From JACCZX01 sp963829995 (lineage in GTDB: Bacteria > Pseudomonadota > Gammaproteobacteria > Burkholderiales > Burkholderiaceae_F), in assembly GCA_963829995.1 (NCBI GenBank), contig CAWHKW010000014.1:124001-188000 (forward strand): a DNA stretch of 64,000 bases. Reading direction: 5' to 3'. This document shows, one piece after another, positions 19,142 through 28,100 of the stretch (its first letter is position 1; the number at the start of each line of letters is the position of its first letter). A program made the position numbers and the translations under genes. A model generated the notes under the pieces. The model searched no databases and was not told the origin of the DNA. It worked only from the letters and a program-made list of their open reading frames with translations.

Positions 19142-20098
19142 CTACTCTGTCGGATCGAACAGCGCATAGGGTAGCGGACGCACCGTCAGCCGCGGGCCGT
19201 CGGCGCTTTGCAGATGCAGCGAGCCCGATTCGAGCCGATCGATCGGCGCCTCGAACAACAACGCGCTGCCTCCGGCAGGCGACTCGGCCGCCATGACGAC
19301 CGCGCCGATCGGCTGTGCGCCGCCACTGTGATAGATGTCAGCCGCGGCTTCAACATCGGTCGCATCGACGTGCGCAATGTTCATGCGCCGCTTGAGCTTG
19401 CCGAGATACTGGCTGCGCGCAACGATTTCCTGACCGGGATAGCACCCTTTTTTGAAGTCGACGCCACCCAGTACTTCGAAGTTGATCATCTGCGGAACAA
19501 ATTTCTCCTGCGTCGCTGCAAAGATTGTCGGCACTGCCGCTTCGATTTCGCTCAGCCACCAGAGATTGCTGGAAGTTTGAGCCGCCGTCGAGGATTCGAG
19601 CAATTTGGAGTCGCTCGGCAACGTAATCAAGAAGCGCGGCGCGCCGTCCGGCGTCGGCAACATGCGGTCGACACGGGCCCCATCGCTCAAAGCAGAGGTC
19701 CAAGGCGTATCGGGAAGCGCCAATCCGGCTTGCGTGAGCAGGGCTGTGCGTTCGCCGAGCAACGCATACGTGATCCAGGCGTCACTGACATCGGTGACCT
19801 TCGCCTTGGCGCGCAGTACGAACATCGACAGCCGTTTGACGATGGAGCCGATGACTTCACGCGGCATCCGCAGGAACACGCTGTCGTCGATGCGCCATTG
19901 ATGAAACGTCCCCAGCAAGCGACCCTTCGGCGTGCAGTAGCCTGACAACTGCACTCGATCGGGCGCGAGCCGAGCCACGTCGTTCGTCAGCTGGGATTGC
20001 AGAAACGAAACCGCATCCGCGCCTTTGACCGAAACGACGCCGAGCTCGGGTAGCGCGATAAGCGTGGCCGATTGAACAGGTGAGGCGAGGGCGGACAC
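19142..20098 (-). CDS. ygfZ: Folate-binding protein YgfZ
   Basis: 318 residues. The diagnostic motif KGCYPGQEI (KGCYxGQE) is present at about residue 220, with YCTPKGRLLGTFHQWR near residue 55. YgfZ acts with tetrahydrofolate in repair or assembly of certain iron-sulphur enzymes. It is divergent from mltG with a 98-base shared intergenic region. Confidence 0.92.
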   Translation of the reverse strand: MSALASPVQSATLIALPELGVVSVKGADAVSFLQSQLTNDVARLAPDRVQLSGYCTPKGRLLGTFHQWRIDDSVFLRMPREVIGSIVKRLSMFVLRAKAKVTDVSDAWITYALLGERTALLTQAGLALPDTPWTSALSDGARVDRMLPTPDGAPRFLITLPSDSKLLESSTAAQTSSNLWWLSEIEAAVPTIFAATQEKFVPQMINFEVLGGVDFKKGCYPGQEIVARSQYLGKLKRRMNIAHVDATDVEAAADIYHSGGAQPIGAVVMAAESPAGGSALLFEAPIDRLESGSLHLQSADGPRLTVRPLPYALFDPTE

Positions 20099-20196
20099 TC
20101 GATAGTTTGGCTTGTGAAGTAAGTCCGCAGATTAATATAAGTGACAGTGCCGTCTTGGTCGGAACTTGCATTTCCCTGTTTCAATCACATGCTTCG
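20099..20196. promoter_or_regulatory. Divergent promoter region of ygfZ and mltG
   Basis: The 98 bases between two divergent starts are visibly AT-richer than their surroundings. TTGTGA at 20112-20117 and TAATAT at 20133-20138 could serve as -35 and -10 boxes for mltG with a 15-base spacer, slightly shorter than ideal. No operator was recognised. Confidence 0.35.
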
Positions 20197-21216
20197 ATGA
20201 AAAAACGTAGCCGCGCACGCATCTGGATCAGCTTGCTGCTGTTTGCCGGCGTAACGTTGTTTGCGGCGGGACTTGTCGGCCGTTGGTATCTGTTTGCGCG
20301 TCCGCTGCCATTCAAGTCCGATCGCGTCGAGTTTCTCGTTCCCGCGGGAAGCTCGGTACGAAGCATCGCGCACGCTGCGCAGGCTGCCGGAATCGAGTTG
20401 AATGCAGACGCCATGGTCGCGGCAGCGCGCTTCACCGGCACATCGCAATCGCTACGTGCCGGGCGCTACGCCGTCGAACGCGGCGTCACTCTGGGCGGTC
20501 TGTTGGCAAAGCTGCAGGCCGGCGACGTGATCCGCGAGCGCTTGACGCTTGTCGAGGGCATTGCGTTTCGCGAGATGCGTGCTTTGCTGTCGGCGCAAAC
20601 GCAGCTCAAGCAGGACTCCGCTCGCATGTCGGACGAAGAGCTGTTAAAGGCGATCGGCGCCAGCGAGAGGCACCCGGAAGGACTGTTTGCGCCGGAAACG
20701 TATGTCTATGACCCCGGGACGTCCGATCTCGACATCTACCGGCAGGCCTATCGGGCGCAAATGAAATTGTTGGAGGACGCATGGGCCGGCCGCGCCGCCG
20801 ATCTCCCGTACGCCAACGCGTACGAGGCACTGATCATGGCCTCGATCATCGAGAAGGAAACGGGACAAGCGGCAGAGCGCGCGATGATTGGCGGCGTGTT
20901 CGTCAACCGGCTGAGGCTCCGCATGCTGCTGCAAACCGATCCCTCGGTGATTTACGGAATCGGACCGTCGTTTGACGGCAACTTGCGCAAGCGCGACCTG
21001 CTCGCTGATGGGCCCTACAACTCGTATACCCGCGTCGGACTTCCACCGACGCCGATCGCATTGCCGGGCCGCGCGTCGATCGAAGCGGCACTGCGTCCGG
21101 CCAGCACGTCGGCGCTGTACTTCGTATCGCGTGGCGACGGCACATCGCATTTTTCGGCAACGCTGGCGGAACACAATCGTGCGGTGGACACGTATCAGCG
21201 GTGCTGCCGCCGATGA
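20197..21216 (+). CDS. mltG: Endolytic murein transglycosylase MltG
   Basis: 339 residues. A basic start (KKRSRARIW) leads into one transmembrane helix (SLLLFAGVTLFAAGLVG), then a LysM-like region and the YceG domain with the catalytic Glu in ASIIEKETG and the TDPSVIYG motif. MltG cuts nascent glycan strands during cell-wall synthesis. I chose the ATG at 20197 because it starts immediately before the membrane anchor; the frame is open 39 codons further upstream across the promoter region. The TGA overlaps the tmk ATG. Confidence 0.92.
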   Translation: MKKRSRARIWISLLLFAGVTLFAAGLVGRWYLFARPLPFKSDRVEFLVPAGSSVRSIAHAAQAAGIELNADAMVAAARFTGTSQSLRAGRYAVERGVTLGGLLAKLQAGDVIRERLTLVEGIAFREMRALLSAQTQLKQDSARMSDEELLKAIGASERHPEGLFAPETYVYDPGTSDLDIYRQAYRAQMKLLEDAWAGRAADLPYANAYEALIMASIIEKETGQAAERAMIGGVFVNRLRLRMLLQTDPSVIYGIGPSFDGNLRKRDLLADGPYNSYTRVGLPPTPIALPGRASIEAALRPASTSALYFVSRGDGTSHFSATLAEHNRAVDTYQRCCRR

Positions 21217-21830
21217 CCGAGCGTGGCCGCTTCATCACGTTCGAGGGAATCGATGGGTCAGGCAAGAGCACGCATATCGATACGGTGGCCGAAGCGCTGC
21301 GTACGCGCGGCGTGACGGCGCGGTTGACGCGCGAACCTGGCGGAACACCGGTCGGTGAAGCGCTGCGTGAGCTGGTGATCAACCAGGCGATGACACGCGA
21401 GACTGAGACGATGTTGATGTTCGCCGCCCGCGCCGAGCATCTTGCGCAAGTGATTCGGCCGGCGCTCGCGGCGGGACAATGGGTTCTGTGCGACCGCTTC
21501 ACCGACGCCACCTATGCGTATCAAGCCGGCGGCCGCGGTGTCGACGAGCGCAGCATCGCGGAGCTGGAACAATGGGTTCATCCCGATCTGCAGCCGGACC
21601 TGACGATCCTGTTCGACGTCGCGCCCGAAGTGGCGGCGAAGCGTCTTGCGCAGGCCCGGTCCGCCGACCGGTTCGAAGCCGAACCGATCGCGTTCTTCGG
21701 CGCTGTACGCGCAATGTATTTAAAGCGAGCCGCCGCGAATCCGGCCCGCTTCGTTGTCGTTAACAGCGAACAGACACCCGAGTCCGTGCGTGAGCAACTC
21801 CAGTCTCTGATGCGGCAATGGAACGGTTGA
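21213..21830 (+). CDS. tmk: Thymidylate kinase
   Basis: 205 residues. P-loop FEGIDGSGKST, REPGGTPVGE and the LCDRFTDATYAYQ motif identify dTMP kinase, which makes dTDP. The ATG at 21213 overlaps the mltG stop (ATGA); a GTG 12 bases upstream is possible. The mltG-tmk-holB order is a widely conserved proteobacterial arrangement. Confidence 0.94.
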   Translation: MTERGRFITFEGIDGSGKSTHIDTVAEALRTRGVTARLTREPGGTPVGEALRELVINQAMTRETETMLMFAARAEHLAQVIRPALAAGQWVLCDRFTDATYAYQAGGRGVDERSIAELEQWVHPDLQPDLTILFDVAPEVAAKRLAQARSADRFEAEPIAFFGAVRAMYLKRAAANPARFVVVNSEQTPESVREQLQSLMRQWNG

Positions 21831-22897
21831 TCCCGCTGCCCTGGCAAGACAGTATTTGGTCACAGCTCGTGGGCTGGCGCGAGCGGCTTCCGCACGCGCT
21901 GCTGCTACATGGCGGGCGCGGCATCGGCAAGCGCCATCTGGTGAAGGCGTTTGCTCAGCTCCTGCTGTGCGAGGCGCCGGTCGATGCAGCGCCCTGCGGC
22001 CGCTGTGCCGGATGCCAACTGGTTGCTGCCGATAACCATCCCGATTTGCGCTGGTTAACGCCGGCGGCGTCGATGCCGAGTCGGGATGATGCGGACCTGA
22101 ACGGCGAAGACAGCCAGGCAGATTCATCGGACACACGTTCGAGCAAGGGCGCAAAGCCGAGCCGCGAAATCGTGATCGACCAGGTGCGCAAGATCAGCGA
22201 GTTTCTGTCGATCTCGTCGCATCGTGGCGGCCGTCGCGTCGTGCTGCTGTTGCCCGCCGAAGCCTTGAACGCTTCAGCATCCAACGCTTTGCTGAAGATG
22301 CTGGAGGAACCGCCGCCCGGCACGACATTTCTGGCTGTTAGCGATCAGCTCGATGCGGTGCTGCCGACGATTCTGTCGCGCTGCGTGTTGCTGCGTGCGC
22401 CGAGCCCGAGTCGCACACAGTCACTTGCGTGGCTCAGATCGATCGGCGTCGAGCGCGCCGAGGCGAGGCTGGCGGAAGCGGGCGGCGCGCCGGTCGGACT
22501 CGCCGAAGAAACCGCTCCCGATCAACGCCAGGCACTCGACCCGGAGCTGCACGAGGCGCTGATCAAATTATTGGCTCGCGGCCCGGCGTTGACCGGAGCT
22601 CAGATTGTCAGCTCGGTGCCGAAAGACATTGCCGTGGCGCCGGCGATCCGTCTGTTACAGCGGTGGGGATGGGACTTATTAGCGGAAAGGCTGGCGGGGC
22701 GCGTTCGTTACTATCCACAGCACCAGCGCGAGGTAACGACACTTGCGCGTGCGATCGAGCCGTCTCGGGTGGTTGACTGGGCGGCGGCACTGGCGCAAAC
22801 CCAAGCAGTCAGCGATCATCCGCTGAACGCGCGCCTGGTGGTTGAAAGCGCGTTGCTAGGTTATGCCGATGCGATGCGTCCACAGAATCAGCTTTAG
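21818..22897 (+). CDS. holB: DNA polymerase III subunit delta'
   Basis: 359 residues. The clamp-loader AAA+ region has LLLHGGRGIGKRHLVKAF (a degenerate P-loop, normal for delta'), a four-Cys zinc module around CEAPVDAAPCGRCAGC, and the ALLKMLEEPPPGTTFL segment with SRC (LSRCVLLRAP). It overlaps tmk by 13 bases. Part of the replisome clamp loader. Confidence 0.92.
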   Translation: MERLIPLPWQDSIWSQLVGWRERLPHALLLHGGRGIGKRHLVKAFAQLLLCEAPVDAAPCGRCAGCQLVAADNHPDLRWLTPAASMPSRDDADLNGEDSQADSSDTRSSKGAKPSREIVIDQVRKISEFLSISSHRGGRRVVLLLPAEALNASASNALLKMLEEPPPGTTFLAVSDQLDAVLPTILSRCVLLRAPSPSRTQSLAWLRSIGVERAEARLAEAGGAPVGLAEETAPDQRQALDPELHEALIKLLARGPALTGAQIVSSVPKDIAVAPAIRLLQRWGWDLLAERLAGRVRYYPQHQREVTTLARAIEPSRVVDWAAALAQTQAVSDHPLNARLVVESALLGYADAMRPQNQL

Positions 22898-22911
22898 GTG
22901 ATCACAGTTCA

Positions 22912-23298
22912 ATGAACGACGGCGGCAAGGGCGGGAACGGACAGGCTGCAGCAGCCGGCGGCGCGCGCCCGGCCGTTCTATCGCTGTCGATCAAGGAAAA
23001 GGCCGCGTTGTACGCCGCGTACATGCCGTACCTGAAAAGCGGCGGCATGTTCGTTCCGACGACGCGTCCCTATCAGTTGGGCGATGACGTGTACCTGATT
23101 CTTACGCTGCTCGACGATCCGACTCGCATTCCGGTCGCAGGTAAGGTCGTCTGGATCAGCCCTGCTGCCGGTGGCAACAAAACACCCGGCATCGGCGTGC
23201 ACTTTCCATCCGACGAGACGGGACTGAATGCCCGCAAGCGCATTGAAGATGCGCTGGGCGGCGCCCTGAAGTCAGCCCGGCCGACCCACACGTTGTAG
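22912..23298 (+). CDS. PilZ domain protein
   Basis: 128 residues. After a Gly/Ala-rich N-terminus comes LSIKEKAALYAAYMPYLKSGG and GDDVYLILTLLDD, then GKVVWISP and GIGVHF. This is the PilZ type found beside holB and tatD in many proteobacteria and linked to type IV pilus biogenesis. The canonical RxxxR c-di-GMP motif is not seen, as in Pseudomonas PilZ itself. The stop codon TAG lies in the base of a long hairpin. Confidence 0.88.
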   Translation: MNDGGKGGNGQAAAAGGARPAVLSLSIKEKAALYAAYMPYLKSGGMFVPTTRPYQLGDDVYLILTLLDDPTRIPVAGKVVWISPAAGGNKTPGIGVHFPSDETGLNARKRIEDALGGALKSARPTHTL

Positions 23299-23340
23299 AA
23301 CTCAGTGTTGCCGGCCTTCGGCCGGCGACACTGAGTTCTA
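23296..23340 (+). terminator. Long near-perfect hairpin between pilZ and tatD
   Basis: Arms 23296-23316 and 23320-23340 are 21 bases each, complementary except for one position that can pair as G-U in RNA, with a TTC loop. The pilZ stop codon is the first three bases of the left arm, and the tatD ATG starts one base after the right arm. There is no T tract. It could end transcripts in a factor-assisted way, protect the mRNA 3' end, or control tatD translation. Confidence 0.6.
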
Positions 23341-23341
23341 T

Positions 23342-24157
23342 ATGTTTGTAGACTCTCACTGTCACTTGTCGTTTCCAGAGCTTGCGCAGGATCTGCCTGG
23401 TGTATTGCAGCGCATGCGCGCAAACCAGGTCGTCGCCGCCCTGAACGTTTGCACGACACTGGAGGAATTTCCCGCTGTGCTGGCCGTAGCCGAGGAGCAC
23501 AGTCACATCGTCGCCTCCGTCGGAGTGCATCCCGACTCTCAGGATTGCGAAGAGCCGACGATCGACCGCCTCGTCGCGCTGGCCGACCACCCGAAGGTGG
23601 TTGCCATCGGCGAATCGGGACTCGATTACTTCCGCCTGCAGGAGCCGCTCGATTGGCAGCGTGACCGCTTTCGCACGCACATCCGCGCGGCGCGCCAGTG
23701 CGGCAAGCCGTTGATCATTCATACGCGCGCATCCCCGGCCGACACGATTCGCCTGATGCAAGAGGAGGGCGCACAGGAAGCAGGGGGCGTCATGCACTGC
23801 TTTACCGAGTCGCTGGCAGTCGCAGAGGCCGCGATGGCGCTCGGCTTCTACATTTCTTTCTCGGGAATCGTCACGTTCAAGAGTGCGCGCGAGCTGCAGG
23901 AAGTCGCCCGTGCCGTGCCGCTCAGCAGGCTGCTTATTGAAACGGATTCGCCCTATCTTGCCCCGGTGCCTTACCGCGGCAAGACGAACGAGCCTAGCTA
24001 CGTGCCGAAAGTGGCGGAAAAAATAGCCGAGTTAAAAGGAGTCACGATCGAAGCAGTCGCCGAGGCATCGACGTCGAATTTCATGAACCTTTTCAAGCCG
24101 CTACGTAGCAAATCTAAGGCATCACAGCAAGAGGCGTCCTTTCTTCAAGGGTCTTAG
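23342..24157 (+). CDS. TatD family metal-dependent hydrolase (DNase)
   Basis: 271 residues. Metal-binding residues are visible in order: DSHCHL (HxH), GESGLDYF (Glu), LIIHTRA (His), MHCFTE (His) and ETDSPYLAP (Asp). This fits the TatD/YcfH exonuclease family. No Shine-Dalgarno is possible in single-stranded form because the ATG directly follows the 45-base hairpin. The gene completes the mltG-tmk-holB-pilZ-tatD order. Confidence 0.9.
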   Translation: MFVDSHCHLSFPELAQDLPGVLQRMRANQVVAALNVCTTLEEFPAVLAVAEEHSHIVASVGVHPDSQDCEEPTIDRLVALADHPKVVAIGESGLDYFRLQEPLDWQRDRFRTHIRAARQCGKPLIIHTRASPADTIRLMQEEGAQEAGGVMHCFTESLAVAEAAMALGFYISFSGIVTFKSARELQEVARAVPLSRLLIETDSPYLAPVPYRGKTNEPSYVPKVAEKIAELKGVTIEAVAEASTSNFMNLFKPLRSKSKASQQEASFLQGS

Positions 24158-24194
24158 AAATCATCCGTTTGCGCCCTATCGTTAAAGCGGCTCG

Positions 24195-24821
24195 CTAAAG
24201 CAGCCCCGTGCCTTGAAGTGCCTCGATGGTGGTCTGCGCAAGCTCGCTGATCTGCCCCGTGACGTTTTGGGCAGTCGTGCTGCTGGCGCGCCCCGACCAC
24301 ATCGTTGCTCCGTTCGCTGGATCAATCAGCGCCGTTTCCGCCCCGAACGCCTGACTGACGCGCGCACCCCCAATCGGGAAACCAATGCCAATACCACCGC
24401 CAAAACCTCCACCGCGATAGCCACCGGATCCGCCGCCGACACCGATTCCAATTGAAGGGCCGCTTTCGACCGCGACCGGCTGGCCGGAGCTGACGGTCAT
24501 TCGAACAATTGCCCGCGCGCCGACACGCTTCGCCGCGGCAAGATAGGGATCATTTCCGGCCGGCGGCGCGCTGCCCGCAGGCGTCAGCTGTGAATTCAAC
24601 GTGGGCTTCGCTCCGCGTGAGGAAACTGCCGCGGCCAACTGATCTTCACAAATGCGTTGCAGCGTCAGATCCGGCGCCTCACACGCCACCAACACCGAAG
24701 CGCCGCGCACATTCCGGCCTTGGTAATCAGGATTGGTCCACTGCGCGTCCATACGCGTCGTCGCGCATGCAGCCAGCGCAACGGCAGTGGAGACAAGAAG
24801 TAATCGAATGGTTGTTTGCAT
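24195..24821 (-). CDS. Putative exported lipoprotein
   Basis: 208 residues. The N-terminus RLLLVSTAVALAACATT is a lipoprotein signal with a lipobox (LAAC). The mature part has a Gly-rich low-complexity stretch around residues 125-155 (SGGYRGGGFGGGIGIGFPIG), which may insert in or lie along a membrane, then a DPANGATMWSGRASS segment reminiscent of DUF4136-like lipoproteins. The ATG at 24821 has GAGGTG at good spacing. The function is unknown. Confidence 0.72.
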   Translation of the reverse strand: MQTTIRLLLVSTAVALAACATTRMDAQWTNPDYQGRNVRGASVLVACEAPDLTLQRICEDQLAAAVSSRGAKPTLNSQLTPAGSAPPAGNDPYLAAAKRVGARAIVRMTVSSGQPVAVESGPSIGIGVGGGSGGYRGGGFGGGIGIGFPIGGARVSQAFGAETALIDPANGATMWSGRASSTTAQNVTGQISELAQTTIEALQGTGLL

Positions 24822-25149
24822 TAGGCACCTCGCGTGTGACACACGGCATTTTCCATGCCGGAGGGGCTTTGGGCCAGCAAGCGTATTGGGTTGTGGCACG
24901 TTCGTTGCTTTTGGGGGTTTCGTCGCCGGCTTCACGAGTACCGATAACAAAGAAGCGGATGCCGAGCCAACGTAATTCGCCTTACCTCAAGCGCTCCCTT
25001 TTCGGCAGCGCTTGACTTCGCATGCCTGATCGACGCCAAACCGAATTTTGGGAAGTGTCGACAACGCGCGCCCACGTCTTCGATTCTGTTGTGCACCTGC
25101 CTGGCCGACCGGCGCGTGCCGCTTTTAGCCGACCCTGAAGGAAGACCTT
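24822..25149. other. Intergenic region upstream of the giant kinase
   Basis: 328 bases between divergent genes. An inverted repeat CAAGCGCT...AGCGCTTG (24988-25014, 8-bp perfect stem, 11-base loop) is the only clear structure; it may be an operator or a leader hairpin for the kinase transcript. The kinase ATG is preceded by GAAGGAAG. Nothing convincingly coding was seen. Confidence 0.4.
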
Positions 25150-28100
25150 ATGAAGACTCTGGACGACCCAGCTGTGGCGGACTCGCAGGAATTGACTTCG
25201 CTGTTGACTGCGCTGACCGCGCTGCGTAAGGGTGATGCCACGGTTCGACTGCCGCTTCATTGGCGAGGGTTGGCCGGCAAGGTGGCCGACGTGTTCAACG
25301 ACGTGGTCGAACAGAACGCCACCATGGCCGACGAGTTGGCCCGGCTGCGCCAGGTGGTCGGCAAGGAGGGCAAGCTCAAACAGCGCGCATCGTTGAGCGA
25401 GACGCGCGGCTTCTGGGGCCAGTCGATCGAATGCGTCAATTCACTGATCGACGATCTGGTGCATCCGACGAGCGAAGTCGCGCGGGTCATCGGTGCCGTG
25501 GCGCAGGGAGACCTTTCGAAAAGCATGGCGCTCGAGATCGAAGGGCGAGCGCTGGAAGGCGAGTTCCTGCGAACTGCCAAGACGATCAACAAGATGGTCG
25601 AACAGCTCGGCAACTTTTCCGCCGAAGTCACGCGCGTCGCGCGCGAAGTCGGTACCGAGGGCAAGCTGGGTGGGCAAGCGAAGGTAAAGGGCGTTGCCGG
25701 CACCTGGAAAGACCTGACGGACTCGGTGAACTCGATGGCGGGCAACCTGACCGATCAGGTGCGCAACATCGCCGACGTCACGACCGCAGTGGCGAAAGGC
25801 GACCTGTCGAAGAAGATTGAAGTCGACGTCAAGGGCGAATTCCTGACGCTGAGAAACACAATCAACACAATGGTCGATCAGTTGCGATCGTTCGCGTCGG
25901 AGGTGACACGCGTGGCGCGCGAGGTCGGTACCGAAGGCTCGCTCGGCGGCCAAGCGCGCGTCGAAGGCGTGTCTGGCACATGGAAGGACCTGACCGACTC
26001 CGTCAACTCGATGGCCGGCAATTTGACCTCGCAGGTGCGCAACATCGCCGACGTGACGAAGGCGGTCGCTGCCGGTGACTTGTCGAAGAAGATCACGGTC
26101 GACGTCAAAGGCGAAATTCTGGAGCTGAAGAACACCGTCAACACGATGGTCGATCAGCTGAACTCGTTCGCCGCCGAGGTCACGCGCGTCGCACGCGAAG
26201 TCGGCACCGAGGGCAAGTTGGGTGGGCAGGCCGACGTACAAGGTGTGGCCGGTACGTGGAAAGACCTGACCGAGTCGGTCAACTTCATGGCAGGCAACTT
26301 GACCTCGCAGGTGCGCAATATCGCCGAGGTGACCACTGCGGTTGCGGCGGGTGACCTGTCGAAGAAGATCACCGTTGACGTCAAGGGCGAGATCTCGGAG
26401 CTCAAGAACACGATCAACACGATGGTCGATCAGCTGCGATCGTTCGCCGCCGAGGTGACACGCGTTGCGCGCGAGGTCGGTACCGAAGGCAAGCTCGGCG
26501 GCCAGGCGGACGTGCAGGGCGTTGCGGGAACGTGGAAGGATCTGACCGAGTCGGTCAACTCGATGGCGTCGAACCTGACGAGTCAGGTGCGCAATATCGC
26601 CGACGTCACAAAGGCGGTCGCTGCCGGCGACCTGTCGAAGAAGATCACCGTCGACGTCAAAGGCGAGATCCTCGAGCTGAAGGCGACGATCAACACGATG
26701 GTGGATCAGTTGTCGTCCTTTGCCGCGGAGGTCACGCGCGTGGCGCGCGAAGTCGGCACCGAGGGCTCCCTCGGCGGTCAAGCCCGTGTCGAAGGCGTAT
26801 CAGGCACGTGGCGGGATCTGACCGACTCGGTCAACTCGATGGCCGGCAACCTGACTTCGCAGGTCCGCAACATCGCCGACGTGACAAAGGCGGTGGCCGC
26901 GGGCGATCTGTCGAAGAAGATCACGGTCGACGTCAAAGGCGAGATCCTCGAGCTGAAGGCGACGATCAATACGATGGTCGATCAGCTGCACTCGTTCGCC
27001 GCGGAGGTGACCCGCGTGGCACGGGAGGTGGGTACCGAAGGAAAACTCGGCGGTCAGGCGGACGTTCAGGGGGTGGCGGGTACGTGGAAAGACCTGACCG
27101 AGTCGGTCAACTTCATGGCGGGCAACCTGACCTCGCAGGTGCGCAATATCGCCGAGGTGACGACTGCGGTTGCAGCCGGCGACCTGTCGAAGAAGATCAC
27201 CGTCGACGTCAAGGGCGAGATCTCGGAGCTCAAGAACACGATCAACACAATGGTCGACCAGTTGTCATCGTTCGCCGCAGAAGTGACGCGCGTGGCGCGC
27301 GAGGTCGGTAGCGAAGGCAAGCTGGGTGGCCAGGCCGACGTGCAGGGTGTGGCGGGCACGTGGAAAGACTTGACCGAGTCGGTCAACTCGATGGCATCGA
27401 ACCTGACTTCGCAGGTGCGCAACATCGCCGACGTGACGAAGGCGGTCGCTGCCGGTGACTTGTCGAAGAAGATCACGGTCGACGTCAAAGGCGAAATTCT
27501 GGAGCTGAAGAACACCGTCAACACGATGGTCGATCAGCTGAACTCGTTCGCCGCCGAGGTCACGCGCGTCGCACGCGAAGTCGGCACCGAGGGCAAGTTG
27601 GGTGGGCAGGCCGACGTACAAGGTGTGGCCGGTACGTGGAAAGACCTGACCGAGTCGGTCAACTTCATGGCAGGCAACTTGACCTCGCAGGTGCGCAATA
27701 TCGCCGAGGTGACCACTGCGGTTGCGGCGGGTGACCTGTCGAAGAAGATCACCGTTGACGTCAAGGGCGAGATCTCGGAGCTCAAGAACACGATCAACAC
27801 GATGGTCGATCAGCTGCGATCGTTCGCCGCCGAGGTGACGCGTGTCGCGCGCGAGGTCGGTACCGAAGGCAAGCTCGGCGGTCAGGCCGAGGTGCAAGGC
27901 GTGGCGGGCACTTGGAAGGACCTGACCGACTCGGTCAACTCGATGGCGTCGAACCTGACGGTGCAGTTGCGCGACGTATCGAAGGTTTCCACCGCCATCG
28001 CGATGGGCGACTTGACGCAGAAGATCACGGTCGACGTGCGCGGAGAAATTCTGCAGATCAAGGACGTGATCAACACGATGGTCGATCAGCTGTCTTCGTT

